A stretch of DNA of 64,000 nt, from assembly GCA_040004035.1 (NCBI GenBank), contig JAMPLN010000022.1; one strand, 5' to 3'. Made by a program: the position numbers and the translations under genes. The notes under the pieces are model-generated. The model was not told the DNA's origin. It was given only the letters and a program-made list of their open reading frames with translations, and did no database searches. Shown here piece by piece: positions 1 to 9,339 of the stretch; the first letter of the stretch is position 1; each line of letters begins with the position of its first letter. Source of the DNA: Microcoleus vaginatus_C. Lineage in GTDB: Bacteria; Cyanobacteriota; Cyanobacteriia; Cyanobacteriales; Microcoleaceae.

Positions 1-755
1 ACGAGGTTTTTTTCTGCAATGGCGGTTTGGGCGGATCGATCGGTACTTATGCTGAGTTTGCCGTAGTAGACGAACGCTTTCTCGCCCTCAAGCCTGCTTC
101 TTTAAGTTTTGCCGAGGCGGCGGCGGCACCGTTAGTTTTAATTACAGCTTGGGAATCGCTGTACGATCGAGGGCGCTTGCAAGCCGGCCAAAAAGTGCTG
201 ATTCAAGCTGGTGCCGGCGGTGTCGGCCACGTCGCGGTACAGTTGGCGAAGTTGCAGGGGGCAGAGGTTTGCACGACTGTTAGTTCGGAGGAAAAAGCCA
301 ATTTTGTCAAGCACTTAGGTGCAGATTCAGTTATTTTATACAAAAATACCAATGTTGTCGATGAGGTTTTGACTTGGACTCAAGGACAAGGAGTTGATTT
401 GGCTTTCGATACAGTCGGGGGAGAAACTTTTTACCAAACTATTGCGGCTGTGAAGATTTATGGAGATTTGGTAACTATTTTGGAACCCGATCCGGCTTTG
501 GGCAATTTGAAAACAGCGAGAATGCGGAATCTGAGAATTAGTCTGGAATTAATGTTAACACCGATGCTGGAAGGTTTGGTGGAGGAACAGGAACAGCAGG
601 CTCATATTTTGCAGAAGTGTGCTCGTTTGTGCGATCGCAACTTGCTAAAAATTCACGTCAGCCAAACTTTCCCTCTCGAAGAAGCGCAAGCCGCTCACGA
701 ACTGTTAGAAACAGGCTCAGTAACTGGTAAAATAGTGCTGAAAATTGGGGGTTAA
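1..755 (+). CDS. MDR-family quinone oxidoreductase / zinc-type alcohol dehydrogenase-like protein (5' truncated)
   Basis: The reading frame is open from the window edge (frame from base 3) to TAA at 753-755, so the N-terminal catalytic part lies outside. The visible part has the GSIGTYAEF strand that closes the GroES-like domain. A Rossmann nucleotide-binding loop follows (AGAGGVGHVAVQLAK), as in quinone oxidoreductases and enoyl reductases that use NADPH. The C-terminus keeps the family's usual ending with HELLETGSVTGKIVLKI. No structural zinc cysteine cluster is visible in the part present. Substrate cannot be told from sequence. A TTG at 27 is in frame but is not a credible start because homology-like sequence continues upstream of it. 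Confidence 0.85.
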   Translation, partial: EVFFCNGGLGGSIGTYAEFAVVDERFLALKPASLSFAEAAAAPLVLITAWESLYDRGRLQAGQKVLIQAGAGGVGHVAVQLAKLQGAEVCTTVSSEEKANFVKHLGADSVILYKNTNVVDEVLTWTQGQGVDLAFDTVGGETFYQTIAAVKIYGDLVTILEPDPALGNLKTARMRNLRISLELMLTPMLEGLVEEQEQQAHILQKCARLCDRNLLKIHVSQTFPLEEAQAAHELLETGSVTGKIVLKIGG

Positions 756-1280
756 AAATGCGGATGCTTAAATAAGAAATTCACAACTGATATCATGTCC
801 GGTCGAGGAACCGCGATTTTTTTAAGGGCGAGTTCACCAAGAATACCTGCCAATAATTGACAATATCAAAAACTCGCCCCGACCGGGATATTATGATTAA
901 TCGATCGGACAGGATATAAAATTCTTGGATAGAAAGGTGCAAAATCCTCGTTAATAATTTTGAGAGAGTTCTGGCTAATTCGACGACCAAGGTGAATCTT
1001 TGTTTTCTATCCAATCCGTTGGCATCGGAATCATTCATCTGTCTCTTCCGTTTCTCTGTATCCTCTGCGCCCTCTGCGGTTTAAGCATTCCCATACCACC
1101 GGAATTCATATTATTAGGCTGATGATTAAAAAGCTGGCAGCCTAAAAGATATCAAATCGGTTCTATAAACAAGAGCGAAAACCGCATAGGGAAAATGCCA
1201 CTGTCGATCGAGAAATTTGAAGATCAACTGCTGAAGTTGACACGACGAAAGGCACGGCCCCGTACCCTAATTGGGGGTAA
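756..1280. other. Gene-free stretch, convergent intergenic region
   Basis: This 525-base stretch lies between convergent genes. An 81-codon frame on the minus strand (793-1038) has no recognisable domain and no clear ribosome binding site, so I do not call it. Around 1040-1083 there is a CTCTGC-rich stretch of the kind common as dispersed intergenic repeats in cyanobacteria. I see no RNA gene. Confidence 0.5.
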
Positions 1281-2954
1281 CTAACGGCGATTTACTTGTA
1301 ACCAAATTTCTAGCGTCACCAGCAGCCACAGCTTCAGCCCATAGCGGGGAAAAACTTCGCCACGATAGTTTAGCCACTCGCGGATTAGTGTTCGATCGAG
1401 GTAAGGCGCGATCGCCGCATGACGATTCAGCAACAACGATCGCGCTTGCCGCTGCCAATCCCTCAAAAACCACTGCTGCATCGACATCACCATCCCGCTT
1501 TTCGGACGGTTGACAATGACATCGGGCAGCAAATCCGCCACAGCAGCTTTGAGAACCGCTTTTTCCTGCGCGCCCGAAAGCTTGTACTCTGGCGGAATTT
1601 GCAAACTCAGTGCCACCATCCGCGCATCGAATAGGGGCGATCGAGCTTTTAGTCCCGCCGCAGCCGTGAGATTATTCACCTTGGTCAAAATGTAGTCGGC
1701 TCCTTTAAACTCAATGTTGAGCCGCATCAGCCGATTCAAAAACGTCGTTTCTGTCTGTTGCAATTCCTCAGCAAACACGGAAGGCGCATTCTTCACCTTT
1801 TCCCAAACCTCCGGCTTCAGCAAACGTGGCAAATCCACATAGCATTTTTGAAACGAAGTCAAGTAAGCTGCGATCGGATCTGGTTTACCCTGAATCGAAC
1901 CATACAAACTGTTGAGTAACATCGGCTTATTTTTCGGCCCGCCAAAGCACGGATCGCCACCTTCGCCATTCAGTACCACGTCTGCGAATTGCTTTGCCGA
2001 TCGCCCCAGCAGCAAATTGGGAACCGTCAAGCCTTCCCCCACCGGATCATCCATCGCCGCCAGCGTTTCCGGTAGCAACTCCCAAATTTGCTGCGGCGAA
2101 ACTTCCAAAACGTGGTGCTCAGTGCCACAATGTGCCGCAACGATGTTGGCAAATTCAATCTCGCTGGGATATTTCGCGCCAAAGTGCATCGAAAAAGTGT
2201 GTACCGGACGATCGTGCAGCCTTGTGGCGATCGCAGTGACGCAACTTGAGTCTATCCCGCCCGAAAGATATGCTGCAACTGGTTCTCCCGCTGGTAGCGC
2301 TTCCTGCACCAGTTGTTCCAAAAGCGATCGCACTTGTTGACTGTGCCATTCCAAAGGGCGATCGGCGTTAGTAATTTGCTCCTGTGGCTGCCAGTATCTC
2401 TGCGCGTCAATATCCGGTAAGTACAGGTAGCTACCGGGCCGCAACTCTCGCACCGCTTCCCACAGCGTTTGTGCTCCGGGTACAAACGCACAGCACAAGT
2501 AGTCGCGCAAAGCAACTAAATCAAGTTCTCGATCGTGATACGGATTGAGCGATCGCAGTCGAGGCGCGATCCAGCGAGTCGTTCCTGTACAGGTGTAATA
2601 GAGGGTTTTGGCTCCTACGCGATCGCGCCCGAGACACAAGGTTTTCTCCTCTCGATCCCACACTGCCACGGCAAATTGTCCTTCCAGTAAGCTCAAAATT
2701 TGAGGGCCTGACTGTTCCCATAGCCGCCCGACGATCGCCAAATCGGTCAATCCATCGGTATCAATCTGTTGTTGGAGCATTGGGGTGCGATCGAAGCAGC
2801 AGTCACCTACCAGCACAAATCGCTGATTGGGGCTGAAGGTGGGTTCAGCTCCGATTATCGCAAAACCGGAAGTCTCCCAAGTTGCAGGGTGCGATCGGGC
2901 TGCGGGGCCCCAAGCAATGACCCAATTCGGGTAAATAGACTTCTGATTTTGCAT
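1281..2954 (-). CDS. Asparagine-synthase-related protein lacking the N-terminal glutaminase cysteine
   Basis: The 557-residue protein has the two-domain plan of class II asparagine synthetases. Residues about 15-190 resemble the Ntn-type glutamine amidotransferase domain (LEGQFAVAVWD, LGRDRVGAKTLYY). Residues about 210-540 form the ATP-pyrophosphatase synthase domain with the PPi loop SGGIDSS near residue 232. In true AsnB the catalytic nucleophile is Cys2 of an MCGIAG-like start. Here the protein starts MQNQKS and has no equivalent cysteine, so it probably cannot hydrolyse glutamine. It may use ammonia or modify another substrate, as beta-lactam synthetase-like relatives do (inference). The gene starts 13 bases after the stop of an upstream Ser/Thr kinase gene on the same strand, suggesting co-transcription. 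Start ATG at 2954. Confidence 0.8.
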   Translation of the reverse strand: MQNQKSIYPNWVIAWGPAARSHPATWETSGFAIIGAEPTFSPNQRFVLVGDCCFDRTPMLQQQIDTDGLTDLAIVGRLWEQSGPQILSLLEGQFAVAVWDREEKTLCLGRDRVGAKTLYYTCTGTTRWIAPRLRSLNPYHDRELDLVALRDYLCCAFVPGAQTLWEAVRELRPGSYLYLPDIDAQRYWQPQEQITNADRPLEWHSQQVRSLLEQLVQEALPAGEPVAAYLSGGIDSSCVTAIATRLHDRPVHTFSMHFGAKYPSEIEFANIVAAHCGTEHHVLEVSPQQIWELLPETLAAMDDPVGEGLTVPNLLLGRSAKQFADVVLNGEGGDPCFGGPKNKPMLLNSLYGSIQGKPDPIAAYLTSFQKCYVDLPRLLKPEVWEKVKNAPSVFAEELQQTETTFLNRLMRLNIEFKGADYILTKVNNLTAAAGLKARSPLFDARMVALSLQIPPEYKLSGAQEKAVLKAAVADLLPDVIVNRPKSGMVMSMQQWFLRDWQRQARSLLLNRHAAIAPYLDRTLIREWLNYRGEVFPRYGLKLWLLVTLEIWLQVNRR

Positions 2955-2967
2955 CGATTTAGTTAGC

Positions 2968-4413
2968 TTAAAAAATATTAGAAAGTAATTTATAAATCAA
3001 GCGAAAAATAGCTGTGCCAGCGATCGCACCCAAAGCACCCAACCATCCCACAAACAACACGCCAGTGATCGGAGAATTCGGATAAATCGCAACTGCCGCT
3101 GTCTGCAAAGCCGGGAAAAACCACAGCAAAGCCACAGTACCTGCACCAATAATCAACATCTCAGTTTGTTCGATCGCCCTGCGGTACTGGCCGTAAATCA
3201 AACCCGCCACAATCATCCCCAACAATCCGATACTCAACCCAGGAGACGGCAGCAAACTCGTCAGGGCGATCGCCAGCACCCCCGCCTCAAAACCCGTAAA
3301 CGCCGCCCCCGACAAAACCTCCCAAATCGAAAAAGTCGCTCTCTGCGAAGGTTGCAGCCCTCCCGGAGGCGTCGCCGGAACCCGTACAGGAGGAGGCAGA
3401 GTCGGTTGAAGAGGTATCGGAGGCGGCGCCACCACGACTGTAGGTGGTTGAGAATGTTGTTGAGGCCCAGACATCAGAGCCGCTTCCACCTCACTCGCAG
3501 ATTGAAAACGCTGGCTGGGAGCCGATAATAACATTCGATCGAGAACGTGAGCCAAACGCGAACTTACCTGCACCCGCGACTGCCAATTCCACTCATTTCT
3601 ATAACTATCAAAAAGCTCCGTCGGCTGCAAACCACTCAGCAAAGTAATGCAAGTCACACCCAAAGCATACAAATCCGTTGCCGGATAAACTTCTTGCCCG
3701 CTCATCTGTTCTGGCGGAGCATAACCCAAAGAATAAATACCAGTCGAAGCTTTTGCACTCCCAACACTTTGTGTTACTTGTTTAACAGCCCCAAAATCTA
3801 ATAAATAAAGCCGACCGTTTTTACCCCGCATAATATTAGCAGGTTTAATATCTCGGTGAATCGAACCGCGAGAGTGAACAAAATCGAGAACCTTCAAAAT
3901 TTCCCGCAGCACCTCCACCGTTTCCGCCTCCGAAAACTTGCCTTTAACAGCCTGTTCATCCTCCAAATTTTTACCGTCAATAAATTCTTGAACCAGATAG
4001 AAAAACTGCTCGTTTTTTCCCGGCTGCAAACTCGTAACAGTCAGCTCAAAAAAAGCCAGCAAACTCGGAATTTGGGAATGTTCGTTTCCCAGTTCTTCCA
4101 GCACCGCCGCTTCCCGTTCAAACAGAGTTTGAGCGATTTTTAGCTGGGGCGGAGTCAGACTTACCGACGGCTGCAAAAGTTTAGCAACGCACTGCCGCAT
4201 CGCCGGAGTATAGCGGTCTCTCGCCAAAAATGCCGCCCCAAAACCGCCTTGACCCAACAACCTGACGGGCAAATAGCGCCCGCCCAAAATTAGGGGCATC
4301 CCGCAAGTCGTGCAAAACTTTTGCTGCACGGTTTTCAGCAGCGAACTGTCATCAAGGTCGGGAAAATAGTTTTGAGGGCGCGGGCAGCCCGGTCGGGTGC
4401 AGTAAACTTCCAT
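2968..4413 (-). CDS. Zinc-finger Ser/Thr protein kinase with C-terminal membrane segments
   Basis: This 481-residue Hanks-type kinase has a cyanobacterial layout. It begins with a short zinc ribbon (CTRPGC near residue 5 and CTTCG near residue 35), followed by the kinase domain at about 47-310. Kinase motifs visible are GQGGFGAAFLA (P-loop), the invariant Lys in CVAKLL, HRDIKPANIM (catalytic loop), LLDFGAVKQ (Mg-binding DFG) and APPEQM (activation segment end). A proline-rich linker (about 325-360) leads to about four hydrophobic segments at the C-terminus, placing the kinase at the membrane with a cytoplasmic catalytic domain. The asparagine-synthase-like gene lies 13 bases downstream on the same strand. 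A signal or substrate is not evident. Confidence 0.9.
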   Translation of the reverse strand: MEVYCTRPGCPRPQNYFPDLDDSSLLKTVQQKFCTTCGMPLILGGRYLPVRLLGQGGFGAAFLARDRYTPAMRQCVAKLLQPSVSLTPPQLKIAQTLFEREAAVLEELGNEHSQIPSLLAFFELTVTSLQPGKNEQFFYLVQEFIDGKNLEDEQAVKGKFSEAETVEVLREILKVLDFVHSRGSIHRDIKPANIMRGKNGRLYLLDFGAVKQVTQSVGSAKASTGIYSLGYAPPEQMSGQEVYPATDLYALGVTCITLLSGLQPTELFDSYRNEWNWQSRVQVSSRLAHVLDRMLLSAPSQRFQSASEVEAALMSGPQQHSQPPTVVVAPPPIPLQPTLPPPVRVPATPPGGLQPSQRATFSIWEVLSGAAFTGFEAGVLAIALTSLLPSPGLSIGLLGMIVAGLIYGQYRRAIEQTEMLIIGAGTVALLWFFPALQTAAVAIYPNSPITGVLFVGWLGALGAIAGTAIFRLIYKLLSNIF

Positions 4414-4424
4414 TTTTGTTTGGT

Positions 4425-4485
4425 AAGAAGAAGGAAGAGGGAAGAAGGAACAGGGAAGAAGGAAGAGGGAAGAGGGAAGAAAAAG
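4425..4485. repeat. GGAAGA(A/G) purine-rich short tandem repeat
   Basis: The region between the kinase start and the rbcR stop carries iterated GGAAGAA/GGAAGAG heptamer-like units. The same units recur at 50570-50610 (inside the PiT permease gene) and at 53660-53695. No gene is visible. Confidence 0.8.
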
Positions 4486-4552
4486 TGATTGTTAAATCAG
4501 ATTTCGATTTCTCAACTAACCGCGAACTGCTAACTGCCAGCGACCTAAGAGA

Positions 4553-5557
4553 TTAACTCCCCGCCGAGTTGGGAGTTGCTATTTCTATGAATCCCAAATC
4601 GAGCGCCGGGGGTTCTTTCTTCTCCAGGAGGGTCGAATAAGTAGCAAACTGGGGCAAAATTTCATTGCTGAAAGCCTCTGCTGCTTTAGAACGGTAGCGG
4701 TTGGGGTTGTAAATCAGCGACAAAATGCGAGTTACCAAAACTTCGTCCATTTGAGATTTGTGCAAGACGCCCATGAGCAACTCTTTTTCGATCGCCGAAA
4801 CCGAGACAAAAGCAGCTCCCAGCCCCGACTGAACGGCATTTTTAATGGCTTCGATCGAATTTAGTTCCATCTCTATTTTCAACCGGCGCGTGTCAATGCC
4901 GCAGCGAGTCAGTACCTGATCGATTACTTTGCGGATCGTAGACTGCGAATCGAGGGATATAAACTGCAATTTGTAAAGGTCTTCTTTTTGGATACTTTCT
5001 TGTTGTACCATCGGGTGAGACGGAGGAAGAATCAGAGCCAGTTCGTCCTCAGCGTAAGGAACAATTTCTAAAGCTTCTACAAGTTCGGTAGGAATTTCTC
5101 CGCCAACAATTGCCAAATCGATTTGCCCGTTGGCAACACTCCACGCCGTGCGGCGGGTCGAGTGAACGTGAAGCTGTACTGCTACGTCCGGGTACTTTTG
5201 ACGAAACATTCCTATCATCCGGGGCAGCAAATAGGTTCCCGTTGTTTGAGAAGCGCCGACGATCAAAGTACCGCCTTGGAGATTTTGCAAGTCTTCCAGA
5301 GCTCGACAAGTTTCTTGGCAAAGCGATAAAATTTTCTCGCCGTAACTCAGCAGCAGGTGTCCGGCTTCGGTCAGTTGAGCCCGCCGCCCCCCCCGGTCAA
5401 ACAGCGGCACGTCCAATTGTCTCTCTAAGTTTTGCACTTGCAAGCTAACTGCTGGCTGGGATACATAGAGGCTGTCCGCGGCGCGTTTGAAGCTTCCTTC
5501 AGAGGCGATCGCCTTGAGAATGCGTAACTGGTCTAAAGTGAAAGGAAGGTCAGACAT
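4553..5557 (-). CDS. rbcR: LysR-type transcriptional regulator, RbcR-like
   Basis: The 334-residue protein is a full-length LysR regulator. A winged helix-turn-helix lies at about residues 7-66 (FTLDQLRILKAIASEGSFKRAA, then SLYVSQPAVSLQVQNLE). The periplasmic-binding-like effector domain runs from about 95 to 300. The length, the start MSDLPFTLDQLRILKAI and the position upstream of nnrU-like and ndhF genes match the cyanobacterial and plastid RbcR/Ycf30 group, which regulates RuBisCO and CO2-related genes. That assignment rests on family knowledge. It reads away from the NDH genes, so any control of ndhF would act across the divergent spacer. The short C-terminal tail after residue 300 is typical of this subgroup. 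Confidence 0.85.
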   Translation of the reverse strand: MSDLPFTLDQLRILKAIASEGSFKRAADSLYVSQPAVSLQVQNLERQLDVPLFDRGGRRAQLTEAGHLLLSYGEKILSLCQETCRALEDLQNLQGGTLIVGASQTTGTYLLPRMIGMFRQKYPDVAVQLHVHSTRRTAWSVANGQIDLAIVGGEIPTELVEALEIVPYAEDELALILPPSHPMVQQESIQKEDLYKLQFISLDSQSTIRKVIDQVLTRCGIDTRRLKIEMELNSIEAIKNAVQSGLGAAFVSVSAIEKELLMGVLHKSQMDEVLVTRILSLIYNPNRYRSKAAEAFSNEILPQFATYSTLLEKKEPPALDLGFIEIATPNSAGS

Positions 5558-5565
5558 ATATCTAA

Positions 5566-5712
5566 ATTGTCAGTTGTCAGTTGTCAGTTGTCAGTTGACG
5601 GTTGACGGTTGACTGTAGGCAGCGAACAGCGAACAGCGAACAGTCAACAGCGAACAGTCAACAGCGAACAGCGAACAGTCAACAGTCAACAGCGAACAGT
5701 GAACAGTTAACT
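5566..5712. repeat. Short tandem heptamer repeats (CAGTTGT, CGAACAG, TCAACAG)
   Basis: The divergent spacer between rbcR and the NnrU-like gene contains runs of TCAGTTG units followed by many AACAGCG/AACAGTC units. These are cyanobacterial short tandemly repeated repetitive sequences. A related TCAACAG array occurs at 30110-30145 and TTGACTG at 56107-56147. Any promoter for either gene must lie in the flanks, about 5713-5793 or immediately before 5557. Confidence 0.9.
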
Positions 5713-5793
5713 GACTGATAACCGCTGAATGCTCCCATAGATACTTTGTGACACAAATTGGCCGAGAATCAATAACTTTTCTTAATATTTGCA

Positions 5794-6507
5794 ATGACGA
5801 TCGACTTGGCGCTCGACTCCCACTTAGTTATTCTGGGCCTGTTACTGGTTTTTGCGATCGCCCACAGCGGTTTAGCAGCCCTCCGGCCCAAAGGTGAAAA
5901 GCTGATCGGGCCGAGACTTTACCGGGTTTTGTTTGCCCTTGTCAGTTTGCCGCTAGCCGTCATTCTGATTGTCTACTTTTTCAACCACCGCTACGACGGC
6001 GTGCAGCTTTGGCAAGTACAGGGATTACCCGGAGTTAAACCGGCAGTTTGGATACTTTCGGCAATTTCTTTTCTGTTTCTGTACCCAGCAACTTTCAACC
6101 TCCTAGAAATTGCCGCCGTCCAAAAGCCCCAAGTTCACCTCTACGAAACTGGCATCATTCGCATCACCCGTCACCCACAAATGGTAGGACAGGTGATTTG
6201 GTGCGTGGCCCACACCCTGTGGATTGGCACTAGCTTTACCCTCGTCACTTCCATCGGTTTGGTACTTCATCACCTGTTCGGAGTGTGGCACGGCGACAGA
6301 CGACTTCAGGCTCGTTTTGGAGAATCCTTTGAAACCATCAAATCTCGAACCTCAATCATGCCTTTTTTGGCAATCCTACAAAAGCGTCAAACCCTTGATT
6401 TGCTTGAATTTCTGCGCCCTTCCTATCTAGGTGTAGTAATTTTTACGGGCCTGCTGTGGGAAATTCATCCTTTTTTGATGCGTGTCACTAGGAACATATA
6501 CTGGTAG
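5794..6507 (+). CDS. NnrU-like integral membrane protein
   Basis: The 237-residue protein has about six hydrophobic segments starting near the N-terminus (HLVILGLLLVFAIAHSGLAAL). It carries the conserved RITRHPQMVGQVIWCVAHTLWIG stretch of the NnrU/isoprenylcysteine-methyltransferase-like membrane superfamily, here near residues 122-144. NnrU proteins were named for a nitrogen-oxide reductase locus, but related proteins such as 15-cis-zeta-carotene isomerase (Z-ISO) show the fold can bind heme and act on carotenoids. The exact role here is not determinable. It lies between rbcR and a thioredoxin-like gene, ahead of ndhF. Confidence 0.8.
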   Translation: MTIDLALDSHLVILGLLLVFAIAHSGLAALRPKGEKLIGPRLYRVLFALVSLPLAVILIVYFFNHRYDGVQLWQVQGLPGVKPAVWILSAISFLFLYPATFNLLEIAAVQKPQVHLYETGIIRITRHPQMVGQVIWCVAHTLWIGTSFTLVTSIGLVLHHLFGVWHGDRRLQARFGESFETIKSRTSIMPFLAILQKRQTLDLLEFLRPSYLGVVIFTGLLWEIHPFLMRVTRNIYW

Positions 6508-6552
6508 CATGATCCCTAGGATAGAAAAAAAATTATTAAATTTTGAGGGCTC

Positions 6553-6930
6553 ATGGTGTTGTCGGTTAGCGAACGCACTTTTGCACAAGAGGTGTTTCAA
6601 GCCTCTACCCCCGTTTTAGTTCACTTTTCGGCTCCTTGGTGCGGTTTGTGCCGCGCGATCGACCCCACGCTTAAGACTTTTGAGGCACAGTGGGCAGAAA
6701 AAGTCAAGCTCGTAGGGGTGAATGCTGATCAATGTTTCAAGTTGGCCCACACTTATCGGCTGACAACTCTGCCCACGCTGATTTTGTTTGAGGGCGATAA
6801 AGTTCGATTTAGATTTGAAGACTACCAAGGACGCGAGGAACTGCGGCGGACTCTTGATTCCTGGATGCTCGCGGCTCACGTAGCTTCCCCATCTCAACGG
6901 CTGCAACTTCAGGAAGTCGCCAACAGGTAA
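6553..6930 (+). CDS. Thioredoxin-like protein with WCGLC active site
   Basis: The 125-residue protein has a thioredoxin fold: VLVHFSAPWCGLCR near residues 21-34, then the cis-proline segment TLPTLILFEGDK. The usual WCGPC active site is WCGLC here, a substitution of the proline that tunes redox potential. It is slightly longer than a classic thioredoxin (about 105-110 residues) because of a C-terminal tail. It starts 45 bases after the NnrU-like stop, so the two may be co-transcribed. It is a soluble cytoplasmic protein with no signal peptide. Confidence 0.85.
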   Translation: MVLSVSERTFAQEVFQASTPVLVHFSAPWCGLCRAIDPTLKTFEAQWAEKVKLVGVNADQCFKLAHTYRLTTLPTLILFEGDKVRFRFEDYQGREELRRTLDSWMLAAHVASPSQRLQLQEVANR

Positions 6931-7293
6931 GGGCTCCAAGGCATTCGGCTCTTGTTTAGAAGGCCTTCGGCTTTTATGTAGGAAGCAGAAGGCATTCCCC
7001 ATTTGTGCATCAACCATCGGACACCAAAATAAATCTCGCAGGCTTGAACGCACAGGACTGTGAGATTTATCACATACTTTTCCTTGCCACCGGAATAATA
7101 ATTTTCGGAGTAGGGTGCGATCGTCTCGCTCGCCAGGAAAAAAGTAGTGCGATCGTCTCGCTCGCGATTGCACTCAGGTATAGCAATACTTAAAGAATTG
7201 GATCAAGTATTTTGGCCCAGTGGCGCAGGCGTGTGTCACAATTGTTTACAGTTTTGTCAATATCTAGTAGAAACTTTAAACTACCTATCAGTC
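6931..7293. other. Spacer upstream of ndhF with short repeats
   Basis: The 363-base spacer has overlapping copies of AAGGC(A/C)TTCGGCT near 6940-6975 that can form small hairpins, plausibly ending thioredoxin-gene transcription. Two near-identical GTGCGATCGTCTCGCTCGC stretches lie at about 7116 and 7148. The ndhF frame stays open upstream to 7147, but that part encodes no NdhF-like sequence. Confidence 0.5.
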
Positions 7294-9339
7294 ATGGAAC
7301 TGCTTTATCAATATGCTTGGCTGATTCCTGTCCTGCCGCTGGCAGGCGCAATGCTAGTAGGTCTAGGCTTAATCACCTTTAACCAGGCAACCAACAAGCT
7401 CCGACAAGCGAATGCGATATTAATCGTCTCCGCACTCGGAGGGTCAATGGTACTCTCCTTCGCATTGCTGTGGAGTCAACTACAGGGCCACGCACCCTAC
7501 ACCCGCAGTATTCAGTGGGCTTCTGCTGGCGACTTCTCGCTGAATATGGGCTATATTATCGACCCCCTAACGTCGGTGATGCTGGCGATCGTCACTACGG
7601 TCGCCTTTTTGGTGATGATTTACACCGACGGCTACATGGCTCACGATGACGGGTACGTGCGCTTTTACGCCTACCTGAGCATCTTCAGCGCCTCAATGTT
7701 AGGCCTCGTAGTCAGCCCGAACATCGTTCAGATTTACATTTTCTGGGAACTCGTAGGTATGTGTTCGTACCTGCTAGTCGGATTTTGGTACGATCGCAAA
7801 CCCGCTGCTGACGCCTGCCAAAAAGCATTCGTCACCAACCGCGTCGGCGACTTCGGCCTACTGCTGGGCATCCTCGGCATTTACTGGGCCACAGGCAGCT
7901 TTGAATTTGACGTGATGGGCGAACGCCTGCACTCCTTGGTCGAATCCGGTGCTCTTTCGGCGACTCTGGCGACAATCTTCGGTATCCTCATATTTTTGGG
8001 GCCAGCAGCCAAATCCGCTCAATTCCCCCTCCACGTCTGGTTGCCAGACGCAATGGAAGGCCCGACACCGATTTCGGCATTAATCCACGCCGCGACAATG
8101 GTAGCCGCCGGCGTATTCCTGATCGCTCGGATGTACCCGGTATTTGAAGGGCTGCCGGCAGTCATGAATTTGATCGCCTGCACCGGCTGTTTTACGGCAT
8201 TTATGGGCGCTTCGATCGCGATTACCCAAAATGACATCAAAAAAGGCCTCGCCTACTCCACCATCTCCCAACTCGGCTACATGGTGATGGCAATGGGCGT
8301 CGGCGCTTACAGTGCCGGACTTTTCCACTTGATGACTCACGCTTACTTCAAAGCAATGCTGTTCCTGTGTTCAGGTTCAGTGATTCACGGTATGGAAGCA
8401 GTTGTAGGCCACAACCCCGCTCTGGCTCAAGATATGCGAGTCATGGGCGGCTTGCGGAAATATATGCCGATTACCTCTGCTTGCTTTTTGATCGGAAATT
8501 TGGCAATCTGCGGAATTCCGCCCTTTGCTGGTTTTTGGTCAAAAGACGAAATCCTCGCCAGCGCCTTCGCAGCAAACCCCGCTTTGTGGGCTGTTAGCTG
8601 GTTGACGGCCGGGATGACCGCGTTTTATATGTTCCGAATGTATTTCAGCACCTTTGAGGGCGAATTTCGGGGCAATGACAGCGCCATCAAGCGGCAACTC
8701 CTGCAACCCGGTGTTGTTTTCGGCCCTGGAGCGATGAACGTTAAGGAATTGGCCTCAACTGGCGAAAGTCACGACGAACACGACCATTTGCCTCACGAAT
8801 CTCCTCTGACAATGGCTCTGCCGTTAGTGTTGCTGGCAGTACCTTCTGTGTTTATCGGTTTTCTCGGTACGCCGTTTGCCAATTATTTCGAGCAGTTTGT
8901 TCGCGCTCCGGGCGAATCTCTCGAAGAAGTTTTGGAACACGCTGCTGAGTTCAATTTGACGGAATTTTTGATTATGGGCGGAAGCTCTGTAGGTATTGCT
9001 TTGCTGGGCATTACTTTGGCTTCTCTGATGTATTTGAGCCGTAAAATTGACCCAAGTGCGATCGCCCAAAAAATCAAACCGCTTTACGAGTTCTCCCTCA
9101 ACAAGTGGTATCTCGACGATATCAACGAATTTCTCTTTGTCAAAGGCAGCCGCCGTTTAGCGCGGCAAGTCATGGAAGTGGATTTGCGAGTCGTCGATGG
9201 TGTCGTCAACTTAACAGGGTTTCTCACCTTGGTTAGTGGCGAAGGTTTGAAATACTTTGAGAGCGGTCGCGCTCAATTTTATGCCCTGATTGTGTTTGTC
9301 GCAGTTCTGGGTTTTGCGATCGTTTCTGGAGTCAGTTAA
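7294..9339 (+). CDS. ndhF: NAD(P)H-quinone oxidoreductase subunit 5 (NdhF)
   Basis: NdhF is the distal proton-pumping membrane subunit of thylakoid NDH-1, used in respiration and cyclic electron flow. I place the start at ATG 7294 (MELLYQYAWLIPVLPL), giving 681 residues, typical for NdhF1. The longer frame from GTG 7147 adds 49 residues with no NdhF character. Visible are the proton-pumping core signatures: FWELVGMCSYLLVGFWY near residue 150, LHVWLPDAMEGPTPISALIHAATMV near residue 245, and a lysine-containing helix further on (NDIKKGLAYSTISQLGYMVMA). The C-terminal extension with FSLNKWYLDDINEFLF and a last transmembrane helix is typical of the cyanobacterial and plastid subunit. ndhD follows after 455 bases, the usual pairing that defines NDH-1L. 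Confidence 0.97.
   Translation: MELLYQYAWLIPVLPLAGAMLVGLGLITFNQATNKLRQANAILIVSALGGSMVLSFALLWSQLQGHAPYTRSIQWASAGDFSLNMGYIIDPLTSVMLAIVTTVAFLVMIYTDGYMAHDDGYVRFYAYLSIFSASMLGLVVSPNIVQIYIFWELVGMCSYLLVGFWYDRKPAADACQKAFVTNRVGDFGLLLGILGIYWATGSFEFDVMGERLHSLVESGALSATLATIFGILIFLGPAAKSAQFPLHVWLPDAMEGPTPISALIHAATMVAAGVFLIARMYPVFEGLPAVMNLIACTGCFTAFMGASIAITQNDIKKGLAYSTISQLGYMVMAMGVGAYSAGLFHLMTHAYFKAMLFLCSGSVIHGMEAVVGHNPALAQDMRVMGGLRKYMPITSACFLIGNLAICGIPPFAGFWSKDEILASAFAANPALWAVSWLTAGMTAFYMFRMYFSTFEGEFRGNDSAIKRQLLQPGVVFGPGAMNVKELASTGESHDEHDHLPHESPLTMALPLVLLAVPSVFIGFLGTPFANYFEQFVRAPGESLEEVLEHAAEFNLTEFLIMGGSSVGIALLGITLASLMYLSRKIDPSAIAQKIKPLYEFSLNKWYLDDINEFLFVKGSRRLARQVMEVDLRVVDGVVNLTGFLTLVSGEGLKYFESGRAQFYALIVFVAVLGFAIVSGVS

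Noticed and set aside
793..1038. 81-codon minus-strand frame
   Set aside because: No domain, no ribosome binding site and no neighbour relation; composition fits chance in a spacer.
5566..5712. Possible CRISPR array in the rbcR spacer
   Set aside because: Units are 7 bases without spacers; this is a short tandem repeat. No cas gene is present in the window.
7147..7293. N-terminal extension of ndhF from GTG 7147
   Set aside because: The 49 extra residues include a repeat-derived Arg/Ser segment and no NdhF similarity; ATG 7294 matches the family start.
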